Positions 1-8,812 of a DNA stretch of 64,000 nt are shown here, piece after piece. The notes under the pieces are model-generated. The model did not search any database. It was not told the origin of the DNA and was given only the letters and a program-made list of their open reading frames with translations. Within the stretch, counting starts at the first letter, position 1, and the number at the start of each line of letters is the position of its first letter. The position numbers and the translations under genes were made by a program. The stretch is from contig JAEYCM010000018.1 of NCBI GenBank assembly GCA_023455425.1, positions 16,680 to 80,679 on the forward strand, given 5' to 3'. Origin of the DNA: Bacillota bacterium (lineage in GTDB: Bacteria; Bacillota; Clostridia; Christensenellales; CAG-138).

Positions 1-2
1 AC

Positions 3-665
3 GGTGCATTTGTGCGTGGGATTTGCGACCCAAATTACAGAACAACGATGCCGCAGTTGCCATACGGCGAACAACATCTCATTGAAGGGGATTATTATGT
101 CCTCTATCCTGGAGGGTCGCTTATACAAAAGTTTTGGCCTTCAGACAGATTTGCCAAAGTCGCCGAACATATTTACGAGGAAACCGGGCTGACTGGCGTT
201 ATACTTGGTTCGAGAAATGAACAATGGGTTTCAGCCGACCTGAAACGCAACCTGAATACAATCGTTGGACTGTCTGTTACTGATCTTACGGGGAGAACAT
301 CTGTATCAGATGTGATTGATATTATCGGCAATGCGAAATTCGTGGTAACAAACGACACGAGCGGCGTACATATTGCGGCGGCGACAAACACGCCATCTGT
401 CGTAAATGCAGGCGGCTGGCATTTTAGGCGTTTTCTGCCGTATCACATAGAAGATATCAAGTCAAACGAGTATTTGCCGTTGGTTGCATATACGGAAATG
501 CCGTGCTATTATTGCAATTGGAACTGGGATGTTATCGGCGAAAGAAACCCCGATTGCTTGGATCGTCTGAAAACAGGACAGCCATCCTCTTGTATTTCTG
601 CGGTCACGGTTGAACAGATGATTGAACTCGTTGACCAAATAATTGAAGAGGAGAAGCTACTATAA
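3..665 (+). CDS. Glycosyltransferase family 9 (heptosyltransferase-like), 5' truncated
   Basis: The reading frame is open from the first bases of the window, so the N-terminal half lies outside. What remains, about 220 residues, matches the C-terminal half of GT9 heptosyltransferase-type enzymes. It has a YPGGSLIQKFWP segment like the nucleotide-sugar site PG(S)xxxxKxWP, and NDTSGVHIAAA like the family signature TNDSGxxHLAAA. GT9 enzymes transfer heptose or a related sugar from a nucleotide donor to a growing glycan at the cytoplasmic membrane. The next gene starts immediately after the stop, so they form one operon, and gmhA and gmhB nearby fit a heptose substrate. The donor and acceptor are not known. 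The family call is firm and the sugar is inference. Confidence 0.8.
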   Translation, partial: GAFVRGICDPNYRTTMPQLPYGEQHLIEGDYYVLYPGGSLIQKFWPSDRFAKVAEHIYEETGLTGVILGSRNEQWVSADLKRNLNTIVGLSVTDLTGRTSVSDVIDIIGNAKFVVTNDTSGVHIAAATNTPSVVNAGGWHFRRFLPYHIEDIKSNEYLPLVAYTEMPCYYCNWNWDVIGERNPDCLDRLKTGQPSSCISAVTVEQMIELVDQIIEEEKLL

Positions 666-2204
666 ATGCGAAATATTATCTTTTCAACCACACGGCAATG
701 GAATGTTGGCGACGAGTTTATTCTGTTCGGCGCAATCAATCTAATTAGGGCAGTATTGCCCGAAGGATTTAATCCGATTATTTATAACCGACATCCGGAT
801 TTGCGAACAGATATTCAACCAATATATAATTTGCAGAATATTAAACTCTATACGGCCGATGAGTTGACGTCTGCCGCGGAGGCAAATTTTAGAGTAGGCT
901 TTCGTGATAACTCATTCAAACTTTCTACTGACGGACAATTTATAGACCTTGTAGTATTCGCTGGAACACCAGAATGGTCAAACCGCAGATGTTTCGATTT
1001 ATATAAAATAATCGAAAAATTCGATCTGCCTGTGATTGGGCTTGGGATAGGAAATCACATACAAAATGAATGTGAGCTTGTTTTAAGAAATCTTAGTCGA
1101 TTCAAGTTGTTCACTGTTAGGTCGCCGGAGTTCATTGAGCCGCTTCGAGACCATATTGCATCCCAACCCCAATTCTTACCTTGTCCGTCTATATGCGGTT
1201 CTGTACCTGAAAAAATTCGTTTAGTTGAAACGGTGAATCACATCGGGTTGATATACGCCTGTGACGGAGTCCGTTCCGAGATTAATAACTGTGTTTCAAC
1301 AGAAACATATGACTATTTGTTGACCCTTTTTCATGAGCTTAAACATAAATATCCTGAGTTCCGTTTTTCGTTGGTATGTCACTATATTGACGAGTTGCCA
1401 TTTGCTCACAGTGATTTCCCCGACGTAGAGGTTTTCTATTCATTTGACGCAAAAGATTATTACGACATATATAACCGGTTTGATTTGGTCATCGGAGCGA
1501 GAGTTCACGGAATAGGCTGTGCCGCATCTATGGGTATCCCCGGTATTTGTGTAATGCACGATTTTCGAGGAGAAACCGTTAAAGGATTTCTTGCGGAAAC
1601 GCTGAGTGTCAACCAGCCGTTAGAATCCGCTTTGGAAACTATTGCGCAGACTATCTTAACTATTGCCCCCAAAAATAAAAGGCTGACAGAACATATTGCG
1701 AGGACAGCAGAACGGTATATTGCGTTAATACGCACAACTCTCGATTTGCCGGAAAGAGCATTCGAAGGCTATTCGCCGCCCTTGCTACCGCCAACAGATA
1801 ATATATTTGAGGGCAGGCATAATTTATTTGAGGCTTTGCGAGAACTGCGCGGCATTCCAAATCCAAAGGTAGCGGAGCGGGACAATGCGGTAGCGGAGCG
1901 GGACAACGCGGTAGCGGAGCGGGACAACGCGGTAGCGGAGCGGGACAACGCGGTAGCGGAGCGGGACAACGCGGTAGCGGAGCGGGACAACGCGGTAACG
2001 GAGCGGGACAACGCGGTAACGGAGCGGGACAACGCGGTAACGGAGCGGGACAACGCGGTAGCGGAGCGGGATAGCGCAGTAGCGGAGCGAGACAGCGCGG
2101 TAGCAGAGCGGGATGGTTTATTCAATTCCACCTCTTGGAGAATTACTGCGCCGATAAGATTGATAGCCGGTTTTTTAAGGCGTTTACTGAAAGGAATAAA
2201 GTAA
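666..2204 (+). CDS. Polysaccharide pyruvyl transferase family protein with heptad-repeat tail
   Basis: This 512-residue protein begins directly after the stop of the GT9 gene. Residues 1-380 look like the polysaccharide pyruvyl transferase family: an N-terminal NVGDEFI segment (compare NxGDE), GLGIGNH, and near the end of the domain DLVIGARVHGIG, which corresponds to the family motif with a conserved R-x-H. Members add ketal-linked pyruvate to surface sugars using phosphoenolpyruvate. Residues 403-486 are twelve 7-residue units (AERDNAV and variants). The last 25 residues contain STSWRITAPIR, a short tail motif seen in many bacterial glycosyltransferases. The repeat probably forms a charged coiled coil. 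The enzymatic role is a family inference; the catalytic residues were not checked. Confidence 0.75.
   Translation: MRNIIFSTTRQWNVGDEFILFGAINLIRAVLPEGFNPIIYNRHPDLRTDIQPIYNLQNIKLYTADELTSAAEANFRVGFRDNSFKLSTDGQFIDLVVFAGTPEWSNRRCFDLYKIIEKFDLPVIGLGIGNHIQNECELVLRNLSRFKLFTVRSPEFIEPLRDHIASQPQFLPCPSICGSVPEKIRLVETVNHIGLIYACDGVRSEINNCVSTETYDYLLTLFHELKHKYPEFRFSLVCHYIDELPFAHSDFPDVEVFYSFDAKDYYDIYNRFDLVIGARVHGIGCAASMGIPGICVMHDFRGETVKGFLAETLSVNQPLESALETIAQTILTIAPKNKRLTEHIARTAERYIALIRTTLDLPERAFEGYSPPLLPPTDNIFEGRHNLFEALRELRGIPNPKVAERDNAVAERDNAVAERDNAVAERDNAVAERDNAVAERDNAVTERDNAVTERDNAVTERDNAVAERDSAVAERDSAVAERDGLFNSTSWRITAPIRLIAGFLRRLLKGIK
1872..2123 (+). repeat. 21-bp tandem repeat encoding (A/T)ERD(N/S)AV heptads
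   Basis: Twelve in-frame 21-bp units with the core gcggagcgggacaacgcggta. The units translate as six AERDNAV, three TERDNAV, two AERDSAV and a diverging AERDGLF. Units in the middle are almost identical at DNA level and end units have drifted, as expected of slippage or unequal crossing-over. The tract lies in frame inside the pyruvyl-transferase-like gene and changes its length only in 7-residue steps. Confidence 0.95.
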
Positions 2205-2205
2205 A

Positions 2206-4173
2206 ATGATACTGAGCGATAACCCGAAACGCGCTTGCATATACTTCATCTATGATAAAGACGGAATCATAGATGATTACATCATTTATCAGCTTAATGA
2301 CTTGCGCGAAAATATTGCGTTTTTGCATTGCGTTATAAACGGCAAACTAACGCCGAGCGGCAGAAGGGCTCTTGCTGAAATCGCAGACGAGATATATGTC
2401 CGCGAAAACAAAGGCAACGACATTGGAGCGTATAAGGCGGCAATAGAGTATATAGGCTGGGAAAAGCTTGCGAATTACGACGAACTTGTGTTGCTGAACA
2501 ATACCTGCTTTGGCCCTGTATATCCTTTCAAAGAGGTTTTCAATTGGGCGAAGCCGCAGGATATCGATTTTTGGGGACTTACCTGGGATATAAAATATGA
2601 AGATATTGCAAATATCAACCGTTTGCATTACAGCGACAACAAGATATACATTCAATCTTACTTTTTAACAATCAGAAAGCCTTTATTGGGAAGCAGACTG
2701 CTTGTTGACTTTTTCAACGAAATCCCAGGGGATACCAGCTATGTTCTCTCGGGATGTCTTTACGAGTATGGTTTTCCGGGCTATTTTGAGGACAGAGGCT
2801 ATAAGGGAGCAATTTACTGCGGCAATAGTGACGATTACAGTTACCCGCTTTTGCATAATCCAATACATTTACTCAGGGATTACCGGATGCCAATTTTTAA
2901 AAAGCGCAGCTTTTTCCACCATTATACAGACGTGCTAAATCATACAGCCGGCGAGGCGACCATTAGGCTCATTCGGTTTTTAGAAAATGAAACCGATTAC
3001 GATATGAATTTGGTATGGAAGTCCATACTCAGGACAAACAGCCTTTCAGACATCGTACGCTGTGCTCAGCTGAACAGAGTGCTGCCCCGCGATATATCTG
3101 TAAACAGAGAAAATGCAAATAGCTTAAAGGTCGGGCTTGTTTATCACGCATATTACGAGGATTTGTTTGACGAAGATATTTCGTACATACAAAATTTCCC
3201 GGACAGCGCAGGCGTGTTGGTAACGACAAACACTGCTGAAAAGAAAAAACTATTGGACGAGAAACTCATAAAAGCTGGGCTCAAAGGCAGCGTAATGGTA
3301 ATTGAAAACAGAGGGCGCGATGTTTCAAGCCTGCTTGTCGGAGCGGCGGAATTTGTTTTCGATTACGATTTAATATGTTCTGTACATGACAAAAAAACCG
3401 CTCATGCTTCACCGCGTAGCATCGGGCGCTCTTGGGCGTATAAAATAAACGAAAATATGTTTGCGACCAAAGAGTACGTTTCAAACATTATAGATATGTT
3501 TGTGAAAGAAGAACGGCTAGGTATCGCTTTTCCTTCCTACCCAAACCACGGCGTTTACTGTAATATAGGAAACGGCTGGACGGGAAATTTTCGGAATACA
3601 AAAAAGCTGCTGAACGATTTTGGCGTAGATGTCAAAATTAACGAACATACTTTGTGTGTTGCACCGCTCGGTACTTGCTTTTGGTTCAGACCGCAAGCCT
3701 TAAAAAAGCTGTTTGTGGGATATAATGGCAAGGGTTGGTCATATAAAGACTTCCCGCGTGAGCCGAACAGAACAGACCAAACAATTCTGCACGCCATAGA
3801 ACGAGCCTATGCGTATTTTGCTCAGGATGCTGGTTTTTATCCTGTGTACCTGTATAATAACAAATTCGCGGAAATTGAGCTTACCAATCTTGAGTTTAAC
3901 AAAGCCGGGTCAACGGAGATGCGGGCTTGGGTTGAAACGCTTGCGATGGACGCAATAGGCTATAAGAAAATAGAAGACACTTTTAACAAATCTGCAGAGG
4001 AAATAACTCACGCGGAAATAATTCAGTACCATGACCAAAACATCAACTACGGCGTAAAGCATAGCCTGAAACATCTGGCTATTGCTTTGCGATGCAGATA
4101 TCCGCGTTTGTGGGGCTTTATGCTGCCGTTTAGAAGAATCGCGCAAAGAATTCTCCGCATTAAAACAAGATAA
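2206..4173 (+). CDS. Rhamnan synthesis protein F (RgpF) family protein
   Basis: A 655-residue cytoplasmic protein starting 1 base after the previous stop. Two RgpF-like parts are visible. Residues 1-300 contain ENKGNDIGAYKAAIEYIGW and LNNTCFGPVYPF. Residues 310-600 contain a second block with ENRGRDVSS, CSVHDKK and APLGTCFWFRPQAL. RgpF proteins take part in making rhamnose-rich cell-wall polysaccharides and usually sit in operons with glycosyltransferases, as here. Both ENKGNDIGA and ENRGRDVSS fit the E-N-x-G-x-D pattern, so the protein may carry two copies of one fold. No transmembrane segment is obvious. The family is clear; the exact reaction is not. Confidence 0.85.
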   Translation: MILSDNPKRACIYFIYDKDGIIDDYIIYQLNDLRENIAFLHCVINGKLTPSGRRALAEIADEIYVRENKGNDIGAYKAAIEYIGWEKLANYDELVLLNNTCFGPVYPFKEVFNWAKPQDIDFWGLTWDIKYEDIANINRLHYSDNKIYIQSYFLTIRKPLLGSRLLVDFFNEIPGDTSYVLSGCLYEYGFPGYFEDRGYKGAIYCGNSDDYSYPLLHNPIHLLRDYRMPIFKKRSFFHHYTDVLNHTAGEATIRLIRFLENETDYDMNLVWKSILRTNSLSDIVRCAQLNRVLPRDISVNRENANSLKVGLVYHAYYEDLFDEDISYIQNFPDSAGVLVTTNTAEKKKLLDEKLIKAGLKGSVMVIENRGRDVSSLLVGAAEFVFDYDLICSVHDKKTAHASPRSIGRSWAYKINENMFATKEYVSNIIDMFVKEERLGIAFPSYPNHGVYCNIGNGWTGNFRNTKKLLNDFGVDVKINEHTLCVAPLGTCFWFRPQALKKLFVGYNGKGWSYKDFPREPNRTDQTILHAIERAYAYFAQDAGFYPVYLYNNKFAEIELTNLEFNKAGSTEMRAWVETLAMDAIGYKKIEDTFNKSAEEITHAEIIQYHDQNINYGVKHSLKHLAIALRCRYPRLWGFMLPFRRIAQRILRIKTR

Positions 4174-4188
4174 GGAGCAGAGAAGTTT

Positions 4189-4803
4189 ATGAAACGCTTG
4201 GAAAATCTGATTTCGCGCTACCCGAGCTTAAAGCCTTGTGAAGAAAGCATTCGAGCGACGTTTGAACAACTGGCACAGTCTTTTGAGGCGGGAGGGCGGC
4301 TATACATCTGTGGCAACGGCGGCAGCGCGTCGGACGCTTTGCACATAGTCGGGGAGCTTGTAAAGTCATTTGTATTACCGCGTACGGTTGATAAGGGTTT
4401 CGCGGAACGTGTTGACCCCGAGCTGCTCAAAAATTTGCAGGGTGCCTTGCCCGCATTTGCTCTTGTTGAAAATGTTGCGCTGGTAAGCGCATACGCCAAC
4501 GACGTTAACCCCGATTATGTATTTGCCCAGCAAGTGTATGCCTATGCCCGCAAGGGAGATTGCGTACTTGGCATAAGCACCTCGGGAAACGCTCCAAATG
4601 TGCTGCAGGCCCTTAATGCCGCCCGTGGCCGTGGTGCAGTTATGCTTGGGCTGACAGGGCGGGACGGCGGCAAAATGAAAGAGTTGTGTGATGCCTGTAT
4701 CGTCGTTCCCGAAACAGAAACTTACAAAATACAGGAGTTGCATTTGCCGATTTATCATGCGCTCTGTATTATGCTTGAGGAACGCTTTTGGGGTGCAAAG
4801 TGA
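4189..4803 (+). CDS. gmhA: Phosphoheptose isomerase (sedoheptulose-7-phosphate isomerase)
   Basis: A 204-residue SIS-domain protein of the usual GmhA length. It converts sedoheptulose 7-phosphate to D-glycero-D-manno-heptose 7-phosphate, the first step of heptose supply. Visible signatures are CGNGGSASDALH for the phosphosugar site, GISTSGNAPNV, and IQELHLPIYHALC, which carries the conserved Glu and His of the C-terminal helix. A ribosome site (taaggagc) precedes the ATG. The stop overlaps the GTG start of the next gene by 4 bases, and that gene encodes the phosphatase of the same pathway. In Gram-positive bacteria this pathway feeds S-layer or capsule heptose rather than lipid A core. The kinase and nucleotidyltransferase are not in the window. 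Confidence 0.92.
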   Translation: MKRLENLISRYPSLKPCEESIRATFEQLAQSFEAGGRLYICGNGGSASDALHIVGELVKSFVLPRTVDKGFAERVDPELLKNLQGALPAFALVENVALVSAYANDVNPDYVFAQQVYAYARKGDCVLGISTSGNAPNVLQALNAARGRGAVMLGLTGRDGGKMKELCDACIVVPETETYKIQELHLPIYHALCIMLEERFWGAK

Positions 4804-5333
4804 ACAGAGCCATTTTTCTCGACCGCGACGGTATCATTAACGAAGACGGAAATTATGTATACGAGCCTAAAAATTTCCGTTTTGTAGAAGGTATATTTGA
4901 CTTCTGCCGCGCTGCGCAGGACAAAGGCTATCTGTTAATTGTCGTTACAAATCAATCCGGTATAGCAAGAGGCTACTACACCGAGGATGACTTTCTCAGG
5001 TTAAATGATTGGATGCGTGCGAAGTTTCAGGAGCAAGGCATTCTTATCAGCAGGGTATACTATTGCCCCTTCCATCCAGAAAAAGGAATAGGTCAATACA
5101 AAACTGATTCGTATGACCGCAAGCCAAACCCCGGTATGCTTTTCAAAGCGAAGGACGAATTTGATCTTGATTTGCTAAATTCAATCGTAATCGGCGACAG
5201 AGACAGCGATATGGAGGCGGGACGCAAAGCTGGAACGGGGAAATTGTTGCTACTACCGGGGAAGTACGAATATACAGCCGCAGATGATGTAAATATCATT
5301 AGTGCTTTGTCGGATGCAGAGAGGTTTCTATGA
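4800..5333 (+). CDS. gmhB: D-glycero-D-manno-heptose 1,7-bisphosphate phosphatase-like HAD hydrolase
   Basis: A 177-residue HAD-superfamily phosphatase. GTG at 4800 overlaps the gmhA stop (GTGA), which favours it over the in-frame TTG 12 bases upstream. The catalytic DRDG motif is at residues 8-11 (Asp8 nucleophile, Asp10 acid), followed by TNQSG and, near the end, GDRDSDMEAG. GmhB removes the C1 or C7 phosphate of heptose bisphosphate. One oddity: the zinc loop normally reads C-P-x-H followed by a C-x-C before RKP. Here CPFHP is kept, but the C-x-C is replaced by S-Y-D before RKPNPG, so structural zinc is probably not bound. Function is supported by the gmhA coupling. Confidence 0.85.
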   Translation: MNRAIFLDRDGIINEDGNYVYEPKNFRFVEGIFDFCRAAQDKGYLLIVVTNQSGIARGYYTEDDFLRLNDWMRAKFQEQGILISRVYYCPFHPEKGIGQYKTDSYDRKPNPGMLFKAKDEFDLDLLNSIVIGDRDSDMEAGRKAGTGKLLLLPGKYEYTAADDVNIISALSDAERFL

Positions 5334-5426
5334 CGGGCATTCAAAAACGAACCGCGATATGTCCGTAACAAGAGCGGCATTAATTCTGCTGACATTTACT
5401 ATTTTATAAAGGGCGGAAGTTAAAAC

Positions 5427-6851
5427 ATGGTCTTTTCCTCAACAATATTCCTCTTTGCCTTCCTGCCATTGACAATTGGAGGCTATTATCTAATCAACCC
5501 TAAGTTTCGCAATGTCTTCTTAACGCTTGTCTCCATTTTCTTCTACGCTTGGGGCGAGCCGAAGTTCGTGTTCCTTATGCTGGCTTCTATCTTGGTTAAT
5601 TATGTATTTGCCTTGCTGATAGACCGTTACCGGCAGAATGAAGCCTTGGCAAAAGCTGTTCTAGCTGTGATGATCCTCTGCAACGTCACGTTTTTCTTCA
5701 TATTTAAATATTTGAACTTTACGGTTGCAAACCTGAACTCGTTTTTCGGCTTGCAGCTGCCTCAAACGCATATTGTGCTACCCATAGGCATTTCATTCTT
5801 TACCTTCCAAATCATGTCCTATGTGTTTGATGTGTACCGGCAGCGGGGAGATGTGCAGAAGAATCCGCTCAATGTGGCGCTATATGTATCGTTGTTCCCG
5901 CAGCTGATTGCCGGGCCTATTGTGCGCTATGAAACTGTCGCAAGGGAGATTAACTGCCGTCACGAAAACATGCAGGATTTTAGCGAGGGTGTGTGCAGGT
6001 TCATCATCGGTCTCGCAAAAAAGGTGATCATCTCCAATACAGTTGCCGTGGTGGCGGAACACGCTTTCGCCTATACGGACTTTTCTGCGTTGTCGGTTTC
6101 TATGGCTTGGCTGGGAATTATTTGCTATACCTTGCAGATTTATTTTGACTTTGGCGGTTATTCAGATATGGCTATCGGTTTAGGGTTGATGTTTGGGTTC
6201 CATTTTTTGGAGAATTTCAACTACCCATATATTTCGCGTTCTATCACTGAATTTTGGCGTAGATGGCATATTTCTTTAGGCACTTGGTTCCGGGATTATG
6301 TGTATTTCCCGATGGGCGGCTCGCGCGTAAAGTCTAAATCGCGTCTGATTTTCAATTTATTTGTGGTATGGGCGCTCACCGGCATTTGGCACGGGGCTAG
6401 CTGGAATTTTTTGATTTGGGGCTTGTTCTACTTTGTTTTACTGGTAATTGAAAAGCTGACCGGTTTCCCCGAGAAGCATCCCAAAGCGTGGGTGCGCAAC
6501 TTGTATTGGGCGCCGACGATGCTGTTTGTTATGTTAGGGTGGGTGCTGTTCCGTGCACCGGATTTATCTTATGCAATGAATTATATGGGCAGTATGTTTG
6601 GGTTGATGAATAATCCTATAACCGGCGCGGATGCGAGTTTCTTCTGGCAGGAGAACTGGTTTACCATTTTGCTTGGCATATTGTTTAGCTTTCCAATTAT
6701 CTCAGCACTTGAAAAATCTGTTAGAAGACACCTTGTTCTTAGCAGTATGTCAAAGGTGTTAATGCCAGTATTATATGTTGTGTTGCTTTTCATAGCCAGT
6801 GCTTATATTGTCAACAGCACTTACAATCCTTTTATATACTTTAATTTTTAA
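5427..6851 (+). CDS. MBOAT family membrane O-acyltransferase (AlgI/DltB type)
   Basis: A 474-residue polytopic membrane protein with about ten or more hydrophobic segments. It has the MBOAT signatures: FWRRWHISLGTWFRDYVYFP around residue 285 and, further on, WALTGIWHGASWNF with the invariant histidine thought to be catalytic. AlgI/DltB-type enzymes move acyl groups, usually acetyl, across the membrane for attachment to extracellular polymers. The following gene encodes an AlgJ/AlgX-like exported partner, the usual pairing for polysaccharide O-acetylation. The gene stands 93 bases after gmhB, close to the glycan genes, so the acceptor is probably the polysaccharide they make. Acyl donor and acceptor are inferred. 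Confidence 0.92.
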   Translation: MVFSSTIFLFAFLPLTIGGYYLINPKFRNVFLTLVSIFFYAWGEPKFVFLMLASILVNYVFALLIDRYRQNEALAKAVLAVMILCNVTFFFIFKYLNFTVANLNSFFGLQLPQTHIVLPIGISFFTFQIMSYVFDVYRQRGDVQKNPLNVALYVSLFPQLIAGPIVRYETVAREINCRHENMQDFSEGVCRFIIGLAKKVIISNTVAVVAEHAFAYTDFSALSVSMAWLGIICYTLQIYFDFGGYSDMAIGLGLMFGFHFLENFNYPYISRSITEFWRRWHISLGTWFRDYVYFPMGGSRVKSKSRLIFNLFVVWALTGIWHGASWNFLIWGLFYFVLLVIEKLTGFPEKHPKAWVRNLYWAPTMLFVMLGWVLFRAPDLSYAMNYMGSMFGLMNNPITGADASFFWQENWFTILLGILFSFPIISALEKSVRRHLVLSSMSKVLMPVLYVVLLFIASAYIVNSTYNPFIYFNF

Positions 6852-6882
6852 CGTCCTTTGATTAAAGAGTGGAGAGAGTAAA

Positions 6883-8367
6883 ATGAGAAATCGAACGAAG
6901 CATGTTGTTGCGATTTTCTTTTTAGGCATGCTGCTTTTGCCCATATTATTTATGAACCGAGTGCCCAATAAAGTCTCCGAATTAGAGAAGCGTCAATTGG
7001 CTTCTTTTCCTGCATTTTATACGAATGAAGGAAAAATTGCCCCGGGCATTCGTGGTGCTTTCGAGACTTGGCTTAATGATAATATAGGATTTCGGGATTT
7101 GTTTGTAACGGTCTACGGTAATATACAGTACAATGTATTTGGCCGCTCGCCTAATAGCACGGTACAGCTTGGGCGGGATGGGTGGATGTACTACATATTG
7201 GATCGCAACCTGCAAATTGCAAGTGGGGAGTACGTTCTTTCAGACGAGGAGCTTGGAGCTATTCTGAAGCAGCAAATTCAAATACAAAGCAAGCTGAAAA
7301 AGCAAGGCATTGAATATGTATTAGTTTTACCAACCAGTAAAGTCAGCATTTACCCTGAGTATATTCGTAGCGGAGACTTTCATGTGCGCGAAACCCCTGT
7401 GGATCAACTTGCGCAGTATATACAGGCGAATTCTGACATACATGTAATTCCATTAAAGACCGCTCTTTTAGATGCAAAAAATGAAGGGCAAGTTTTTTTT
7501 AGGACAGACACCCATTGGACAGAGTTTGGGGCATATATGGGCTATCGCGAAGTCATCAGAAAATTAAATGAGTTTAGTTTATTAAGTGATGCGCCCGAAG
7601 AGGTGACGTTTGAACCCTTTGAATACCAAGGTGAAATGGGTGGCCTTATGGGCAACTCGAAACTTGTTCCGCTGGAAAAAACGGCTAAAAGCGTCATTAC
7701 AGCTAAGGATGCACGTAGGATTGAAGAAGGGGAGCTGTATGCGTCTTTTCAGTCTGCTTTGGGGCAATATCAAGTTAAAAATCCCTGCTACCTATATGAA
7801 AATGATCATAAGGACAACACGCTTTTAATGTTCGGAGATTCTATGTTTGGCGCATGGAACGCTACGGAACTTTTGGCAGAACATTTTAACCATATGGCTT
7901 ACGTCTGGGGCGGCGATATTCAGCAGGAATATATAGACTCACTTAATCCAGATATTGTTATGTATGAAATAACTGAAAGATTCTTGGATCAATTGGTTAA
8001 TAGGAACAGAAATTTTTCGTACCGCTTAAGCGATTTTCAAGCCGAAATTCTCTCTCACGACGCACCAACAGCGATTGGCCGTACGAGTAGGTACAGCATT
8101 AACATTACCGTGAAAAACACCAGCTCCGAATCATGGAGTGAGGAAAAGCAGGTGCGTTTGTGCATCTGGCAGGACGGGCAAGATCATGGCTACAGATTGT
8201 ATATTCCGGAAGGTGTAGAGATTGCACCGGGTGAGCAATACACCTTCCGTTTGGATGGCTTTGTCGCACCGTCTGGCGAAAGCACATACATAGAGTTTCA
8301 GATGTGCCAAGAGGGAATCGCTTACTTTGGAGAAAAAGAGCGGGTAGATATTACAGTAGGTGGGTAG
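6883..8367 (+). CDS. AlgJ/AlgX-like (SGNH-fold) polysaccharide O-acetylation protein
   Basis: A 494-residue protein with an N-terminal membrane anchor or signal (about residues 8-26) followed by an exported domain. The segment FRTDTHWTEFGAY around residue 207 is the Asp-x-His motif of the AlgJ/AlgX/DHHW group, and LMFGDSMFG around residue 313 supplies the GDS serine. These three residues make the SGNH-type catalytic triad that transfers acetyl to polysaccharide. Roughly the last 100 residues form a beta-rich extra domain (from about SDFQAEIL to the end), possibly a carbohydrate-binding module. It follows the MBOAT gene after 31 bases with its own ribosome site. The role as O-acetyl transferase to a surface glycan is a family inference. 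Confidence 0.85.
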   Translation: MRNRTKHVVAIFFLGMLLLPILFMNRVPNKVSELEKRQLASFPAFYTNEGKIAPGIRGAFETWLNDNIGFRDLFVTVYGNIQYNVFGRSPNSTVQLGRDGWMYYILDRNLQIASGEYVLSDEELGAILKQQIQIQSKLKKQGIEYVLVLPTSKVSIYPEYIRSGDFHVRETPVDQLAQYIQANSDIHVIPLKTALLDAKNEGQVFFRTDTHWTEFGAYMGYREVIRKLNEFSLLSDAPEEVTFEPFEYQGEMGGLMGNSKLVPLEKTAKSVITAKDARRIEEGELYASFQSALGQYQVKNPCYLYENDHKDNTLLMFGDSMFGAWNATELLAEHFNHMAYVWGGDIQQEYIDSLNPDIVMYEITERFLDQLVNRNRNFSYRLSDFQAEILSHDAPTAIGRTSRYSINITVKNTSSESWSEEKQVRLCIWQDGQDHGYRLYIPEGVEIAPGEQYTFRLDGFVAPSGESTYIEFQMCQEGIAYFGEKERVDITVGG

Positions 8368-8812
8368 CTGGTTTTATGGAACGTCCGGTTCTTTTTCTTG
8401 CTCTTACCCCCATGCTACAATACTATCTATAAATATTGTAAGTGTGGTGAGGCGTCGGCAGAATCCTTCATCATGTCAGGCTGCTGTGCTCTGGCGCTTT
8501 TGGTTGAGCGAGCGATCCCGCGGGATAAGTTGTTTTTGACGAAATGTGGAGTAACCAAACAGGCTTGCCATTCGGCAAGCCTGAGTCTGTCAAAAAGGCG
8601 TCTATACCTAGATGGTACTGAGATAATGTCAAATGTATAATTTAATTCTTGATCAATGGATTATGCCGAAAATTGATAGGTCATAGTACTGAGTTTCGTG
8701 CCGAAGTGGATTAAATGGAACAGGATGACGCCATAATTGTTACGCCGCAAATTGACATTTTAGAAGAATTGAGATCATAATAGAGTATCAAATATAAAGA
8801 AGGTACTAAATT
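8368..8812. other. AT-rich intergenic region, probable end of the glycan operon
   Basis: No convincing gene is present. A strong hairpin sits at 8560-8583. A 22-codon frame beginning ATGGAACAGGATGACGCC at 8715 and ending at 8780 may be the tail of a decayed gene, but the frame upstream is broken by stops. The last bases hold the ribosome site (aagaagg) of the methyltransferase gene. Confidence 0.5.
8560..8583. terminator. Hairpin, 10-bp stem, possible terminator
   Basis: The arms caggcttgcc and ggcaagcctg pair perfectly around a 4-base loop (attc). No good T-tract follows, so termination is uncertain. Almost the same hairpin recurs at 9415-9436 on the other side of the methyltransferase gene. 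Confidence 0.4.

Noticed and set aside
1872..2123. Possible CRISPR array because of regular repeats
   Set aside because: The units are contiguous 21-bp copies without spacers and stay in frame inside a gene.
1769..2131. 120-codon open frame on the minus strand across the heptad repeat
   Set aside because: It is produced by the 21-bp repeat, has a low-complexity Ser/Arg/Ala product, and has no ribosome site.
8398..8640. 80-codon open frame after the AlgJ/X-like gene
   Set aside because: No family motif, no ribosome site, and it runs through the hairpin at 8560.
8715..8780. 22-codon frame as a real small protein
   Set aside because: It looks like the tail of a decayed gene; there is no ribosome site, and stops precede it in the same frame.
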